From: Limosilactobacillus rudii
GTDB taxonomy: Bacteria > Bacillota > Bacilli > Lactobacillales > Lactobacillaceae
DNA: 64,000 nucleotides
NCBI RefSeq assembly: GCF_014145455.1
Contig: NZ_JACIVB010000029.1
Location: 53,849 to 117,848 of the forward strand
Reading direction: 5' to 3'
Numbering within the stretch: the first letter of the stretch is position 1; each line of letters begins with the position of its first letter. The notes under the pieces were generated by a model. That model was given only the letters and a program-made list of their open reading frames with translations, had not been told where the DNA came from and ran no database searches. Made by a program: the position numbers and the translations under genes. Positions 17,219 through 26,469 of this stretch are shown piece by piece.

Positions 17219-18529
17219 ATGTCAGCAAAATGGGAACGCGATAGCGATGCCAGCAAAGGTACATTGACATTTGAAATTGATGTCGACACTATTAATAAGG
17301 GAATTGACGAAGCTTTCGTTGAAACCCGTAAAAAGATTACTGTTCCGGGATTCCGGAAGGGTCGTGTCCCACGTCAAATCTTTAACCAAATGTACGGTGA
17401 AGAATCATTATACCAAGATGCTTTGAACAAGGTCTTGCCTGATACTTATAACGAAGCTGTTAAGGAAACAAACATTCAACCTGTTGATCAGCCTAAGATT
17501 GACATTAAGAGTATGGAAAAGGGTCAACCATGGGTTTTAACTGCCGAAGTTGACGTTATGCCAGAAGTTAAGTTGGGTGATTACAAGGGTATGGAAGTTC
17601 CAGCCCAAGATACCACTGTTTCTGATGCCGATGTTGATGACGCAATTGAAAAGAAGCGTCAACAACAAGCTGAACTTGTATTAAAGGAAGACAAGCCTGC
17701 TGAAAAGGGCGATACTGTTGTAATTGATTACAAGGGCAGCGTTGATGGTAAAGAATTTGCTGGTGGTTCAGCAGAAAATTACTCTCTTGAGTTAGGCTCA
17801 GGATCATTTATCCCTGGTTTTGAAGATCAGTTGATTGGTCACAATGCTGACGATGATGTTGACGTTAAGGTTACCTTCCCAGAAGACTATCATGAAAAGA
17901 CACTTGCTGGTAAGGAAGCTTTATTTAAGGTAAAAATTCACGAAATCAAGGAAAAGCAGTTACCAGAGCTTGATGATGACTTTGCCAAGGATGTTGATGA
18001 AGATGTTGATACTTTAGCAGAACTAAAGGAAAAGACTAAGAAGCAACTTCAAGAAGAAAAGGATAACCAAGCTAAGGCTGCTATTGAAGATGCTGCTATC
18101 AACAAGGCCGTTGAAAACGCAGAAATTGAAGATATTCCGCAAGCAATGTTAGATGACGATACTAACCGTCAAATGCAACAATACTTGGCAGGAATGCAAC
18201 AACAAGGTATCAGTCCTCAAATGTACTTCCAAATTACTGGTACTAAGGAAGAAGATTTAAAGAAGCAATTTGCTAATGATGCTGCTCAACGTGTGAAGAC
18301 TAACCTTGTATTAGAAGCGATTGTTGACGACGCTAAATTAGATGCTACTGAAGATGAAATTGCCAAGGAAGTATCCGACCTTGCTAAGCAATACGGAATG
18401 GAAGAAGATGCTGTGAAGAAGGCATTATCAAATGACATGTTAACTCATGATATTAAGATCCGTAAAGCTGTTGACTTAGTTGCTGACTCTGCAAAGCAAG
18501 TTAAGGACGACAAGAAGTCTGACAAGTAA
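17219..18529 (+). CDS. tig: Trigger factor (ribosome-associated chaperone)
   Basis: A peptidyl-prolyl isomerase and chaperone at the ribosome exit tunnel, 436 residues. The ribosome-binding signature GFRKGRVPRQ lies near residues 42-51, the FKBP-type domain spans about 160-245 (GDTVVIDYKGSVDGKEF), and the C-terminal chaperone arms are helical and charged. The acidic, lysine-rich C-terminal tail is usual. AGGAGG-like TTGGAGG precedes the ATG. It sits between tuf and clpX, an order shared with many Firmicutes, and ends at a terminator, so clpX has its own promoter. Confidence 0.97.
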   Translation: MSAKWERDSDASKGTLTFEIDVDTINKGIDEAFVETRKKITVPGFRKGRVPRQIFNQMYGEESLYQDALNKVLPDTYNEAVKETNIQPVDQPKIDIKSMEKGQPWVLTAEVDVMPEVKLGDYKGMEVPAQDTTVSDADVDDAIEKKRQQQAELVLKEDKPAEKGDTVVIDYKGSVDGKEFAGGSAENYSLELGSGSFIPGFEDQLIGHNADDDVDVKVTFPEDYHEKTLAGKEALFKVKIHEIKEKQLPELDDDFAKDVDEDVDTLAELKEKTKKQLQEEKDNQAKAAIEDAAINKAVENAEIEDIPQAMLDDDTNRQMQQYLAGMQQQGISPQMYFQITGTKEEDLKKQFANDAAQRVKTNLVLEAIVDDAKLDATEDEIAKEVSDLAKQYGMEEDAVKKALSNDMLTHDIKIRKAVDLVADSAKQVKDDKKSDK

Positions 18530-18556
18530 GCAATTAACTAAAAGATTACTAATCAA

Positions 18557-18589
18557 AATGTCCAATCACTTTGGTTGGGCGTTTTTTTT
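18557..18589 (+). terminator. Intrinsic terminator after tig
   Basis: The arms GTCCAATCA and TGGTTGGGC pair with G-U wobbles around a 3-base loop, followed by eight T. Confidence 0.88.
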
Positions 18590-18643
18590 GCCAGTCTACT
18601 AACAAATAGTTAAGCTGATTTAGTCGAATTTAGATGATAATTT

Positions 18644-18652
18644 TGTTATTAT
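18644..18652 (+). promoter_or_regulatory. Extended -10 promoter of clpX
   Basis: TGTTATTAT is an extended -10 element 31 bases before the clpX start. No clear -35 is visible, and no CtsR-type heptamer repeat was seen in this gap. Confidence 0.5.
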
Positions 18653-18682
18653 GTGTTAATAAGTCTTAAAGGAGGTCCAATT

Positions 18683-19933
18683 ATGTTTGAAGATACCAGT
18701 GGTATGGATTCAGTTCACTGTTCCTTTTGTGGGAAATCCCAAGATGAAGTGAAAAAGATTGTTGCTGGTCCTGGTGTTTATATTTGTAACGAATGTGTCG
18801 ACCTTTGTAAACAAATTATTGATCAAGAATTGGCAGAAGATGAAGCAAAAAAGGCTTTTCGGGTTCCAACTCCAGCAGAGATTGTTAGCGAACTTGATGA
18901 TTATGTGATTGGTCAAAGTGATGCAAAGAAAACATTAGCAGTTGCCGTTTACAATCATTATAAGCGGGTTAATGCGATGATGAGTGGCGATAATAATGAT
19001 ACGGAATTGCAAAAAAGTAATATTGCGGTAATCGGACCAACTGGATCTGGGAAAACCTACTTAGCTCAATCATTAGCACGGATTCTTAACGTGCCATTTG
19101 CAATTGCCGATGCAACCACATTAACTGAAGCAGGTTATGTTGGTGAAGATGTAGAAAATATTATCCTTAAATTACTCCAAGCAGCTGATTTTGATGTTGA
19201 ACGTGCTGAAAAAGGAATAATTTATATTGACGAAATTGATAAGATCGCTAAAAAGAGTGAGAATGTTTCAATTACTCGTGATGTTTCCGGTGAAGGTGTT
19301 CAACAAGCATTGTTAAAGATTCTTGAAGGAACAATTGCTAATGTACCACCACAGGGAGGACGTAAGCATCCACAACAAGAATTTATTCAAGTTGACACTA
19401 AGAATATTCTTTTTATTGTCGGTGGAGCTTTTGATGGCATTGAAACAATCGTTAAGGAACGTTTAGGAGATAAAACGATTGGCTTTGGAACCGATTCTCG
19501 GGAAGCTGAAACAGTTACTGATAAAAACATTTTGCAGCATGTTATCCCAGAAGACTTGCTTAAATTTGGTTTAATCCCTGAGTTTATTGGTCGTTTGCCA
19601 GTTATGACTGCTCTTGAAAAGCTTGATGAAGATGACCTTGTTCGGATTCTTACTGAGCCGAAGAATGCTCTTGTTAAGCAATATAAGGAATTAATTCGCC
19701 TTGATGGTAGTGAATTAACGTTTACTGACGGGGCATTGCGTGCGATGGCTCAATTAGCAATTAAGCGTAATACTGGTGCCCGTGGATTACGATCAATTAT
19801 CGAAGACGTTATGCGGGATGTGATGTTTGATTTACCAAGTCGCAAGGATGTTGAAAAAGTCGTTATTGATAAGCGGTGCGTAACACAACATACCGAACCT
19901 CGTTATATATTAAAAGATGAGAAGGCTTCCTAG
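18683..19933 (+). CDS. clpX: ATP-dependent protease ATPase subunit ClpX
   Basis: An AAA+ unfoldase of 416 residues that feeds tagged or misfolded proteins to the ClpP protease. The N-terminal zinc finger has Cys13, Cys16, Cys35 and Cys38. Walker A is GPTGSGKT at residues 118-125, the pore loop is GYVGED, and Walker B is IIYIDEIDK. The ATG at 18683 follows AAAGGAGG; an earlier in-frame start at 18653 lies upstream of that site. engB follows after 26 bases, so the two genes are likely co-transcribed. Confidence 0.97.
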   Translation: MFEDTSGMDSVHCSFCGKSQDEVKKIVAGPGVYICNECVDLCKQIIDQELAEDEAKKAFRVPTPAEIVSELDDYVIGQSDAKKTLAVAVYNHYKRVNAMMSGDNNDTELQKSNIAVIGPTGSGKTYLAQSLARILNVPFAIADATTLTEAGYVGEDVENIILKLLQAADFDVERAEKGIIYIDEIDKIAKKSENVSITRDVSGEGVQQALLKILEGTIANVPPQGGRKHPQQEFIQVDTKNILFIVGGAFDGIETIVKERLGDKTIGFGTDSREAETVTDKNILQHVIPEDLLKFGLIPEFIGRLPVMTALEKLDEDDLVRILTEPKNALVKQYKELIRLDGSELTFTDGALRAMAQLAIKRNTGARGLRSIIEDVMRDVMFDLPSRKDVEKVVIDKRCVTQHTEPRYILKDEKAS

Positions 19934-19959
19934 TATGAGCGGAGTGGGGGGGTGTAGTC

Positions 19960-20550
19960 ATGGAAGTAAATAATGTTGATTTAACAATTAGTGCTGTAAG
20001 TGAAGAACAGTATCCACAGACTGAAATTCCTGAAATTGCACTTGTAGGACGATCTAACGTTGGAAAGTCATCACTAACAAATGTTTTGATCAATCGTCGT
20101 AACTATGCTCATACTTCAAGTCAACCTGGAAAGACGCAAACATTAAACTTTTATAATGTAGAAGACAAGGTGTACTTTGTAGATGTTCCTGGATATGGCT
20201 ATGCAAAAGTTTCTAAAAAAGAGCGTGAGCGATTCGGAAAAATGATTGAACAATATTTGACTCAGCGTGAGCAACTTCGCGGAGTAATTCAATTGGTGGA
20301 CGCACGGCATGCGCCAACACCTGATGACGTTAACATGTATAATTGGTTACGTTATTATAATTTACCGACACTTATCGTTGGAACAAAGATTGATAAAGTA
20401 AAGCGAAGTGCTTGGAACCGTCAGCTAAGTACAATAAAAAAGACGCTAAAAATAGATAACACTACATCGCTTATCTTATTTTCTGCTACTGAAAAAAAGG
20501 GTAAAGATGATGTTTGGCGATGGATTGAAGAGCGAATGGGGAATAATTAA
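19960..20550 (+). CDS. engB: Ribosome biogenesis GTPase YsxC/EngB
   Basis: An essential GTPase needed for late 50S subunit assembly, 196 residues. G1 is GRSNVGKS at residues 30-37, G3 is DVPGYG at 75-80 and the TKID G4 motif follows near 147. GKTQTLNF, typical of the family switch I region, is present at 57-64. The ribosome site is a run of G in GGAGTGGGGGGG. clpX-engB is a conserved pair in Firmicutes. A MazG-like gene follows one base after the stop. Confidence 0.96.
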   Translation: MEVNNVDLTISAVSEEQYPQTEIPEIALVGRSNVGKSSLTNVLINRRNYAHTSSQPGKTQTLNFYNVEDKVYFVDVPGYGYAKVSKKERERFGKMIEQYLTQREQLRGVIQLVDARHAPTPDDVNMYNWLRYYNLPTLIVGTKIDKVKRSAWNRQLSTIKKTLKIDNTTSLILFSATEKKGKDDVWRWIEERMGNN

Positions 20551-20551
20551 G

Positions 20552-20851
20552 TTGGACTTTAATGAGTATCAAAATGCGGCTAAAAGAACTTTATATGGGA
20601 ATGAGCAAGTTTTGACTAACTGTGCATTAGGGTTGGCAGGTGAGTCAGGACAAGTAGTTGATTTAGTAAAAAATTATACTTTTCGTGGTCGAAAGCTTGA
20701 TCGTAAAGAACTTATTCACGAAATGGGTGATGTCCTCTGGTACTTATCACAAATTGCAGAATGGGCAGATATTCCATTTGAAGAAGTTGCTAAAGAGAAT
20801 ATTGAAGAGTTAAATAAACGTTATCCAGCTGGCTTTAAAAAACAGGATTAA
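20552..20851 (+). CDS. MazG-like nucleotide pyrophosphohydrolase
   Basis: An all-alpha NTP pyrophosphohydrolase domain protein of about 99 residues. The helical metal-binding pattern is seen as GLAGESGQVVD near residues 27-37 and ELIHEMGDVLWYL near 53-65, the second containing the conserved ExxD. Such proteins hydrolyse canonical or damaged nucleoside triphosphates; the substrate here is unknown. I chose TTG 20552, one base after the engB stop, giving the family-like N-terminus LDFNEYQNAAKRT. An ATG at 20507 inside engB is also open. It closes the clpX-engB unit. Confidence 0.82.
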   Translation: MDFNEYQNAAKRTLYGNEQVLTNCALGLAGESGQVVDLVKNYTFRGRKLDRKELIHEMGDVLWYLSQIAEWADIPFEEVAKENIEELNKRYPAGFKKQD

Positions 20852-20956
20852 ATGATTCAATAAGATGGCAATAAATTTATGTCATACTTTATCACTATTC
20901 TGATAGTTAATCATGAAACCAGCTTATTGTTCTTATGTTGCTAATGTTTGTATATA

Positions 20957-20988
20957 AAAAAGGAGGTTGGGAAATAACCCGACCTCTT
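20957..20988. terminator. Bidirectional intrinsic terminator
   Basis: A GAGGTTGGG/CCCGACCTC stem (one G-T) encloses AAATAA. On the minus strand it is followed by six T, making it a strong terminator for the small minus-strand gene; on the plus strand the tail is TTAATTATTTT. Confidence 0.75.
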
Positions 20989-21012
20989 AATTATTTTAAA
21001 GATAAAAATGCT

Positions 21013-21077
21013 ATAACGCGGTAGCTGTCTGGCAGATTAGTATTGAACTAGTCGGTCTATAGGCTGTACCTCGTTAT
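21013..21077 (-). other. Long imperfect hairpin in the 3' region of the small minus-strand gene
   Basis: Outer arms ATAACG/CGTTAT and GGTA/TACC enclose an inner stem GATTAGT/ACTAGTC with an ATTGA loop. No coding potential is visible. It lies between the stop codon at 21097 and the minus-strand terminator near 20960, so it would be a 3' UTR structure or a small RNA. Confidence 0.45.
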
Positions 21078-21096
21078 TTATCTCATAGTCATTTTC

Positions 21097-21237
21097 TTAA
21101 TTGTTTTGCTCTTTATTTTTATCAGTTTTATTCTTATCTTTTTTCTCTTCAGTCTTTACCTTTGGCTTTTTCGGATCTACTGCAAATTGATCGAATAATT
21201 TATCTAACTGTTCGCTTCTTCGTGTTACAAGTCCCAT
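21097..21237 (-). CDS. Small acidic/lysine-rich protein, possibly SPJ_0845 family
   Basis: A 46-residue protein, starting MGLVTRRSEQLDKLFDQF and ending in a hydrophilic lysine-rich tail. The ATG has AAAGGAGT 7 bases upstream on the minus strand, a strong ribosome site, which with the sensible composition makes translation likely. The N-terminal pattern (MGL, LDKLFDQFA, P) recalls the small SPJ_0845 family of lactic acid bacteria; I recognise this from memory and could not check it. It stands alone on the minus strand between the MazG-like gene and uvrC. No function is known to me. Confidence 0.75.
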   Translation of the reverse strand: MGLVTRRSEQLDKLFDQFAVDPKKPKVKTEEKKDKNKTDKNKEQNN

Positions 21238-21316
21238 AAGTCATACTCCTTTTACCTATTTGACAAAATGCTAGCATATATTTTGCTAAAAGTACAATTA
21301 TTTATAAACACTTCTT

Positions 21317-21346
21317 TTGCCTTATAGGCCGTTTTTCAGATATAAT
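21317..21346 (+). promoter_or_regulatory. uvrC promoter
   Basis: TTGCCT, an 18-base spacer and a perfect TATAAT lie 38 bases before the uvrC start. I saw no LexA box here. Confidence 0.75.
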
Positions 21347-21383
21347 ATAGTGTTAATAATTTTTTTCAGAGGAGGGTACTGCT

Positions 21384-23195
21384 ATGGCCAGTGAACATAT
21401 AGAACATAAATTGGCGTTGTTACCAGATAAGCCAGGTTGTTACCTGATGAAAAACATTAATGATCAGATAATTTATGTTGGTAAAGCAAAAAATTTGAAG
21501 AATCGGGTCCGTTCCTACTTTAAAAGTAGTCATACTGGGAAAGTAGCCAAAATGGTTTCAGAGGTTGCTGATTTTGAAACTATTATTACCTCAACAAATA
21601 AAGAGTCGTTTTTACTTGAAATTACATTAATTCAAAAACACCAGCCATATTTCAATATTAAGTTAAAAAAGGGAACCGGGTACCCTTATATTAAAATAAC
21701 TAATGAGCGTGACCCGCAGATTAAAATTGTTAGTAAGATAAAAAAGGATGGGGGATATTATTTTGGCCCCTATCCTAACGTTTATGCTGCTGAAGAAACC
21801 ATGCATTTTATTCAAAAGGTTTACCCTTTGCGGCGTTGTAATGGTTACCAGGGACGACCATGCTTGTATTACCATATGGGTCAATGTTTAGGCGCATGTT
21901 TTAAGGAAGTCCCTACCGAAAAATATGAACAACAAATCAGAAAGATAAAGTCTTTTTTAAATGGTAATACATCAATGGTTAAGCAACAATTAATGGAAAA
22001 AATGCGTAAGGCTTCAGAAAAGATGGAATTTGAACGAGCGGCGGAGATTAGGGATCAAATTCACTATATTGAAGTAACCGTTGAGAAGCAAAAAATTATT
22101 TCGAATGATAAAACTCCTCGCGACCTGTTTAACTTCTACATGGACAAAGGATGGCTTTCAATTCAAATTTTCTTTATTCGCCAAGCCCGATTAATGAAAC
22201 GGGAAAAGCGCCTTTTTCCAATTGTTGATACTGCAGTTGAGGAAATGACAAGTTTTATTTTGCAGTTCTATAATCGACGTAATAATATCCTGCCTCGAGA
22301 AATCCTTGTACCTAAGGGATTACCCAACAAAGAAATTAGTGAAATTCTGGGAGTCCCTGTCCGAACACCTATCCGTGGCGAAAAACGTGATTTATTGGCA
22401 ATGGCACATGAAAATGCCCAGTTATCACTTAATGAAAAGTTTCGTTTACTTGAGATGGATCAAAGTAAAACAACAGGGGCAATGAAAGAAATTACAGATG
22501 CCCTCGGTCTTCCAGCTGGACATCGAATTGAAGCGTTTGACCATTCACATATCCAAGGGGCAGATCCGGTGAGTGCGATGGTCGTATTTATTAATGGAGA
22601 ATCTGCTAAAAATTTCTATCGTAAATATAAACTAAAGACAGTTGTTAATCATGCTGATGAAGCCGCAAGTACTCGTGAGGTAATTCGTCGCCGATATACG
22701 CGGCTATTAAAAGAAGGCAAACCTATGCCAGATATGATTTTTATGGATGGTGGCGAAATTCAAATGGATGCGGCTAAAGATGTCTTAGAAAATGAACTTA
22801 ATCTTGATATTCCAGTAGTCGGAATGGTAAAAAATGATAAGCACCAAACGGCAGATTTGCTTTTTGGTAATGATGATCGGCATATTAATTTGAATCCGCG
22901 CAGTCAGGGATTTTACCTTGTACAGCGAATTCAGGATGAGGTTCACCGTTTTGCAATTACTTTTCATCGGCGGGTCCATACTAAGCATTCTTTGAGTTCA
23001 CGATTAGATGAGATTAAAGGTGTAGGTCCGCGAACAAGGACTAAACTTTTGCGAAAATATGGATCAATTACTAAGATTGCTCAAGCATCAGTTGATGAAA
23101 TTCAGTCGTTAGGAATTAATCGGCCAACTGCACAGTTAATAAAGGTGTCACTGCAAAAAAATGCAGAAGTTGCTAAAGGAAGTAGTCATGATTGA
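21384..23195 (+). CDS. uvrC: Excinuclease ABC subunit C
   Basis: The nuclease that makes both incisions in nucleotide excision repair, 603 residues. An N-terminal GIY-YIG domain (GCYLM..., YVGKAKNLKNRVRSYF) makes the 3' cut. A UVR domain (about residues 195-235, KMEFERAAEIRDQI) contacts UvrB. The RNase H-like domain (AFDHSHIQG, MDGGEIQ) makes the 5' cut. C-terminal helix-hairpin-helix motifs are IKGVGPRTRTKLL and IQSLGINRPTAQLI. The ATG follows AGAGGAGGG. It may be co-transcribed with obgE, 64 bases downstream. Confidence 0.97.
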   Translation: MASEHIEHKLALLPDKPGCYLMKNINDQIIYVGKAKNLKNRVRSYFKSSHTGKVAKMVSEVADFETIITSTNKESFLLEITLIQKHQPYFNIKLKKGTGYPYIKITNERDPQIKIVSKIKKDGGYYFGPYPNVYAAEETMHFIQKVYPLRRCNGYQGRPCLYYHMGQCLGACFKEVPTEKYEQQIRKIKSFLNGNTSMVKQQLMEKMRKASEKMEFERAAEIRDQIHYIEVTVEKQKIISNDKTPRDLFNFYMDKGWLSIQIFFIRQARLMKREKRLFPIVDTAVEEMTSFILQFYNRRNNILPREILVPKGLPNKEISEILGVPVRTPIRGEKRDLLAMAHENAQLSLNEKFRLLEMDQSKTTGAMKEITDALGLPAGHRIEAFDHSHIQGADPVSAMVVFINGESAKNFYRKYKLKTVVNHADEAASTREVIRRRYTRLLKEGKPMPDMIFMDGGEIQMDAAKDVLENELNLDIPVVGMVKNDKHQTADLLFGNDDRHINLNPRSQGFYLVQRIQDEVHRFAITFHRRVHTKHSLSSRLDEIKGVGPRTRTKLLRKYGSITKIAQASVDEIQSLGINRPTAQLIKVSLQKNAEVAKGSSHD

Positions 23196-23259
23196 TTTTG
23201 ACACGTTGAAAAATTTTAAATATACTAATTATATATACTAAAGAACGGAGACATTCATT

Positions 23260-24576
23260 ATGAATATGTTTGTTGATCAAATAAAAATTGAAGTACATGC
23301 TGGTAAGGGTGGCGACGGAATGGTAGCATTTCGTCGCGAAAAGTATGTTCCTAATGGGGGACCTGCCGGCGGTGATGGTGGTCGTGGCGGTAGCATTATT
23401 TTAAAGGTTGATGAAGGATTGCGGACATTAATGGATTTTCGCTACCATCGTATTTTCAAAGCTAAAAATGGTGGTAACGGAATGAGTAAGCAAATGACAG
23501 GACCTAGTGCGGAAGATACCGTTATTTCTGTGCCACAAGGAACAACAGTACGGGACTTAGACACTGGTGAGATCATTGGTGATTTGGTTGAAAATGGTCA
23601 AAAATTAGTTGTCGCAAAAGGAGGCCGTGGTGGTCGTGGTAATATTCATTTTGCGAGTGCTAAGAATCCAGCTCCTGAAATTGCAGAAAATGGTGAACCT
23701 GGTGAGGACCACTATCTAGAGTTGGAGTTAAAGATGCTGGCGGACGTAGGTTTGATCGGTTTTCCTTCTGTGGGTAAATCTACATTATTATCAGTAGTAA
23801 CTGGTGCTAAACCGAAGATTGCTGCTTATGAATTTACGACACTAACTCCTAATCTTGGCATGGTAATGTTACCAGATGGTCGTGACTTTGCAATGGCTGA
23901 TATGCCAGGGTTGATTGAAGGAGCATCCAAGGGTGTTGGACTCGGATTAAAGTTTCTTCGTCATATTGAACGAACACGTGTCTTGCTTCATTTAGTTGAT
24001 ATGAGTAGCGAAGATCCCCATCAGGCAATTGAACGATATCAGCAAATAAATAAAGAATTAGCTAATTATGACCCAGAATTACTGAAACGTCCGCAAATTG
24101 TGGTTGCTACTAAGATGGATTTGCCAAACGCAATGGATAATCTGAAAGAATTTAAGAAAGATTTAGCAAAAGATAAGACTTTAAGTCAGCAACCGGAAGT
24201 TTTTGCAATTTCAGCTGTAACGCATCAGGGAGTTCAGCAGTTGATGCAGTTAACTGCGGACTTACTTGACAAGACACCAGCCTTTGATAGTGAGAGTCAT
24301 GATAAAGAATTAATTGCTGAGTATCGAGCAGCTGCTCCTGAAAAGGAAGATACAGCTGACTTTACTATTACTAAAGACGAGGACGGCACATGGGTCCTTG
24401 GTGGCGAAAAGCTTCTTCGGCTATTTAAGATGACTGATTTAACTCATGAGGAGAGTCAATTGCGATTTGCCCGTCAGTTGCGTCACATGGGAGTTGATGA
24501 TGCTTTACGAGCTAAGGGTGTTCAAGATGGTGACCTTGTAAGAATCGAAAAATTTGTTTTTGAATTCATTCAATAA
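23260..24576 (+). CDS. obgE: GTPase ObgE/CgtA
   Basis: An essential GTPase linked to 50S assembly, stress signalling and replication control, 438 residues. The glycine-rich Obg fold covers about residues 1-160 ([26 protein letters not shown]). The G domain has GFPSVGKST near 168 and [11 protein letters not shown]-terminal OCT domain (about 360-438, [17 protein letters not shown]) marks the Firmicutes form. ATG 23260 follows CGGAG; the ATG two codons later is an equally plausible start. rnz follows after 32 bases. Confidence 0.96.
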   Translation: MNMFVDQIKIEVHAGKGGDGMVAFRREKYVPNGGPAGGDGGRGGSIILKVDEGLRTLMDFRYHRIFKAKNGGNGMSKQMTGPSAEDTVISVPQGTTVRDLDTGEIIGDLVENGQKLVVAKGGRGGRGNIHFASAKNPAPEIAENGEPGEDHYLELELKMLADVGLIGFPSVGKSTLLSVVTGAKPKIAAYEFTTLTPNLGMVMLPDGRDFAMADMPGLIEGASKGVGLGLKFLRHIERTRVLLHLVDMSSEDPHQAIERYQQINKELANYDPELLKRPQIVVATKMDLPNAMDNLKEFKKDLAKDKTLSQQPEVFAISAVTHQGVQQLMQLTADLLDKTPAFDSESHDKELIAEYRAAAPEKEDTADFTITKDEDGTWVLGGEKLLRLFKMTDLTHEESQLRFARQLRHMGVDDALRAKGVQDGDLVRIEKFVFEFIQ

Positions 24577-24608
24577 TAATTAATTGTAGCAAAGGTAGGA
24601 AAGTATAA

Positions 24609-25538
24609 ATGCAACTAGAATTTTTAGGAACCGGTGCGGGATCCCCAAGTAAACAGCGAAATGTGAGTAGCGTTGCGTTACGTTTATTAGAAGAGCGGAA
24701 TGCAATTTGGCTTTTTGACGTTGGAGAAGCTACACAACATCAAATTCTGCATACGACAATTCGTCCGCGTAAAATTGAAAAAATTTTTATTACTCATTTA
24801 CATGGAGATCATATTTTTGGCTTGCCAGGATTATTAAGTTCACGATCGTTCCAGGGGGGGAATGAGCCGTTAACAATTTATGGTCCAGTTGGAATTAAAA
24901 AATTTGTTCAGGTAGCACTGCAAGTTAGTGAGTCGCGACTTAGTTATCCGCTTCATTTTGTAGAATTAACTGATGATGGAGAAATATTTAATGATCATGG
25001 CTTTCGCGTAATTGCACGAAAATTAGACCATAAGATTGCATGTTTTGGGTATCGGGTTGAAGAAGCAGACCATCCTGGTGAGTTGCAGGTTGAAAAGTTA
25101 CGTGAACAAAATGTACCCTCTGGGCCAATTTATGGTCAATTAAAGGCAGGAAAAAAGGTTACCCTTTCAGACGGCAGAATTTTAGACGGACATGACTATA
25201 TTGGAGAACCACAAGCTGGTCGAATTGTGACAATTCTTGGCGATACTCGTCAGACAAAAAATGCAGTTCTTTTAGCAGAAAATGCAGATGTATTAGTACA
25301 TGAAAGTACCTTTGCCAAAGATGAAACTAAAATGGCAAGAAGTTATTATCATTCGACAAGTAAACAAGCGGCTGAAGTTGCTAAAAAGGCAGGCGTAAAG
25401 AAGCTTTTATTAACACATATTTCGGCACGTTATACTGGTAAAGCAGCTTATCAGCTGGCTTACCAGGTAAGGAATATAATCCCTGATACACGGGTTGTAA
25501 ATGATTTTGATGTAATTGACATTCCATTTAAAAAATGA
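24609..25538 (+). CDS. rnz: Ribonuclease Z
   Basis: A zinc-dependent tRNA 3' endonuclease of the metallo-beta-lactamase superfamily that removes 3' trailers from tRNA precursors lacking encoded CCA, 309 residues. The metal motif HLHGDH is at residues 63-68. Other metal ligands are visible in LDHKI, LGDTR and THIS near residues 277-280. That fits this genome, where the tRNA-Ser gene at 30387 has no encoded CCA. GGTAGGAAAG precedes the ATG. The SDR gene follows immediately. Confidence 0.96.
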   Translation: MQLEFLGTGAGSPSKQRNVSSVALRLLEERNAIWLFDVGEATQHQILHTTIRPRKIEKIFITHLHGDHIFGLPGLLSSRSFQGGNEPLTIYGPVGIKKFVQVALQVSESRLSYPLHFVELTDDGEIFNDHGFRVIARKLDHKIACFGYRVEEADHPGELQVEKLREQNVPSGPIYGQLKAGKKVTLSDGRILDGHDYIGEPQAGRIVTILGDTRQTKNAVLLAENADVLVHESTFAKDETKMARSYYHSTSKQAAEVAKKAGVKKLLLTHISARYTGKAAYQLAYQVRNIIPDTRVVNDFDVIDIPFKK

Positions 25539-25544
25539 AAAGAG

Positions 25545-26387
25545 ATGGCGAAAATGCTTAAAAGGGTAAAAATGTTACGCTTTTTGCGAAATGAAGTTGT
25601 ATTGATTACTGGTGGTTCAAGTGGAATTGGTAAAGAATTAGCATTTGAAGCAGCACGGCGAGGAGCCATCGTTGTTGTAGCTGCACGAAATCTTGAAAAG
25701 TTACATGAAGTAGCTAGAAAGTGCTTAATACTATCTGGTCGACCAGCTTTTGCATACCAATTAGATGTTACGGATCCAGATCAGATTGATACTGTTCTTT
25801 CAAAAGTACAGCATGAAGTTGGGGGGATTGATGTCCTAATCAACTCTGCAGGATTAGGCGATTTTATTCCGGTTGTTAATGAATCGCATCGGTCAATGGA
25901 GCAGATGGTCCACGTTAATCTCTTGGCATTAATGTATATTAGTCGGTGCGTTGCTAAGCAAATGATGGATCAAGGATATGGCGCCATTATTAATATGGGA
26001 TCGATAGCAGGAAAACTGCCAACGCCTAATAGTGCAGTTTATTCTGCAACCAAAGCAGGTGTTATCCAATTTGATAATGTTTTACGGATGGAGGTTGCTG
26101 ATTATGGCGTCCAAGTTTTGACGGTTAATCCGGGACCAATTGATACGCCATTCTTTGACAAAGCGGATAGTAGTCATACATATCGCTCTCATCTTCCAAA
26201 ATGGATGTTTATTTCTCCTGAAGATCTTGCTCGTCGCATTTGGAATAATGTCGGCTATAAGACACGAGAAATTAATGTTCCCGGTTACGTTGCTTATCTT
26301 GGTTGGGCATACCAGGTTGTGCCAGGTTTAGGGGACTGGGCAATTAAGAAGTTCTTTGATTTCCAACAGGATAAGAAGAATTTATAA
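25545..26387 (+). CDS. Short-chain dehydrogenase/reductase (SDR) family oxidoreductase
   Basis: A classical SDR oxidoreductase of about 271-280 residues. The cofactor loop TGGSSGIG is at residues 22-29 (counting from the upstream start), NSAGLG follows near 100, and the catalytic YSATK motif near 166-170 is intact. AARN after beta-2 suggests NADP(H), as in related short-chain reductases. The substrate cannot be told from sequence. ATG 25545 gives the longest form; ATG 25572 has the better ribosome site (AAAAGGG, 7 bases) and would still keep the whole cofactor fold. The gene sits between rnz and recJ, as in related lactobacilli. Confidence 0.88.
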   Translation: MAKMLKRVKMLRFLRNEVVLITGGSSGIGKELAFEAARRGAIVVVAARNLEKLHEVARKCLILSGRPAFAYQLDVTDPDQIDTVLSKVQHEVGGIDVLINSAGLGDFIPVVNESHRSMEQMVHVNLLALMYISRCVAKQMMDQGYGAIINMGSIAGKLPTPNSAVYSATKAGVIQFDNVLRMEVADYGVQVLTVNPGPIDTPFFDKADSSHTYRSHLPKWMFISPEDLARRIWNNVGYKTREINVPGYVAYLGWAYQVVPGLGDWAIKKFFDFQQDKKNL

Positions 26388-26409
26388 ATAAGAATTGTAT
26401 GTAGATTTA

Positions 26410-26435
26410 AGAGACTGAGATATTCCCAGCCTCTT
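26410..26435 (+). terminator. Weak intrinsic terminator after the SDR gene
   Basis: AGAGACTGAGA and CCCAGCCTCTT form an imperfect hairpin with two mismatches, followed by TTGTTTAATTTT. Confidence 0.4.
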
Positions 26436-26469
26436 GTTTAATTTTGGCGTTGAAATGGTGGGATAACTG

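Noticed and set aside
18590..18682. CtsR operator upstream of clpX.
   Set aside because: No GGTCAAA direct repeat is present in the gap.
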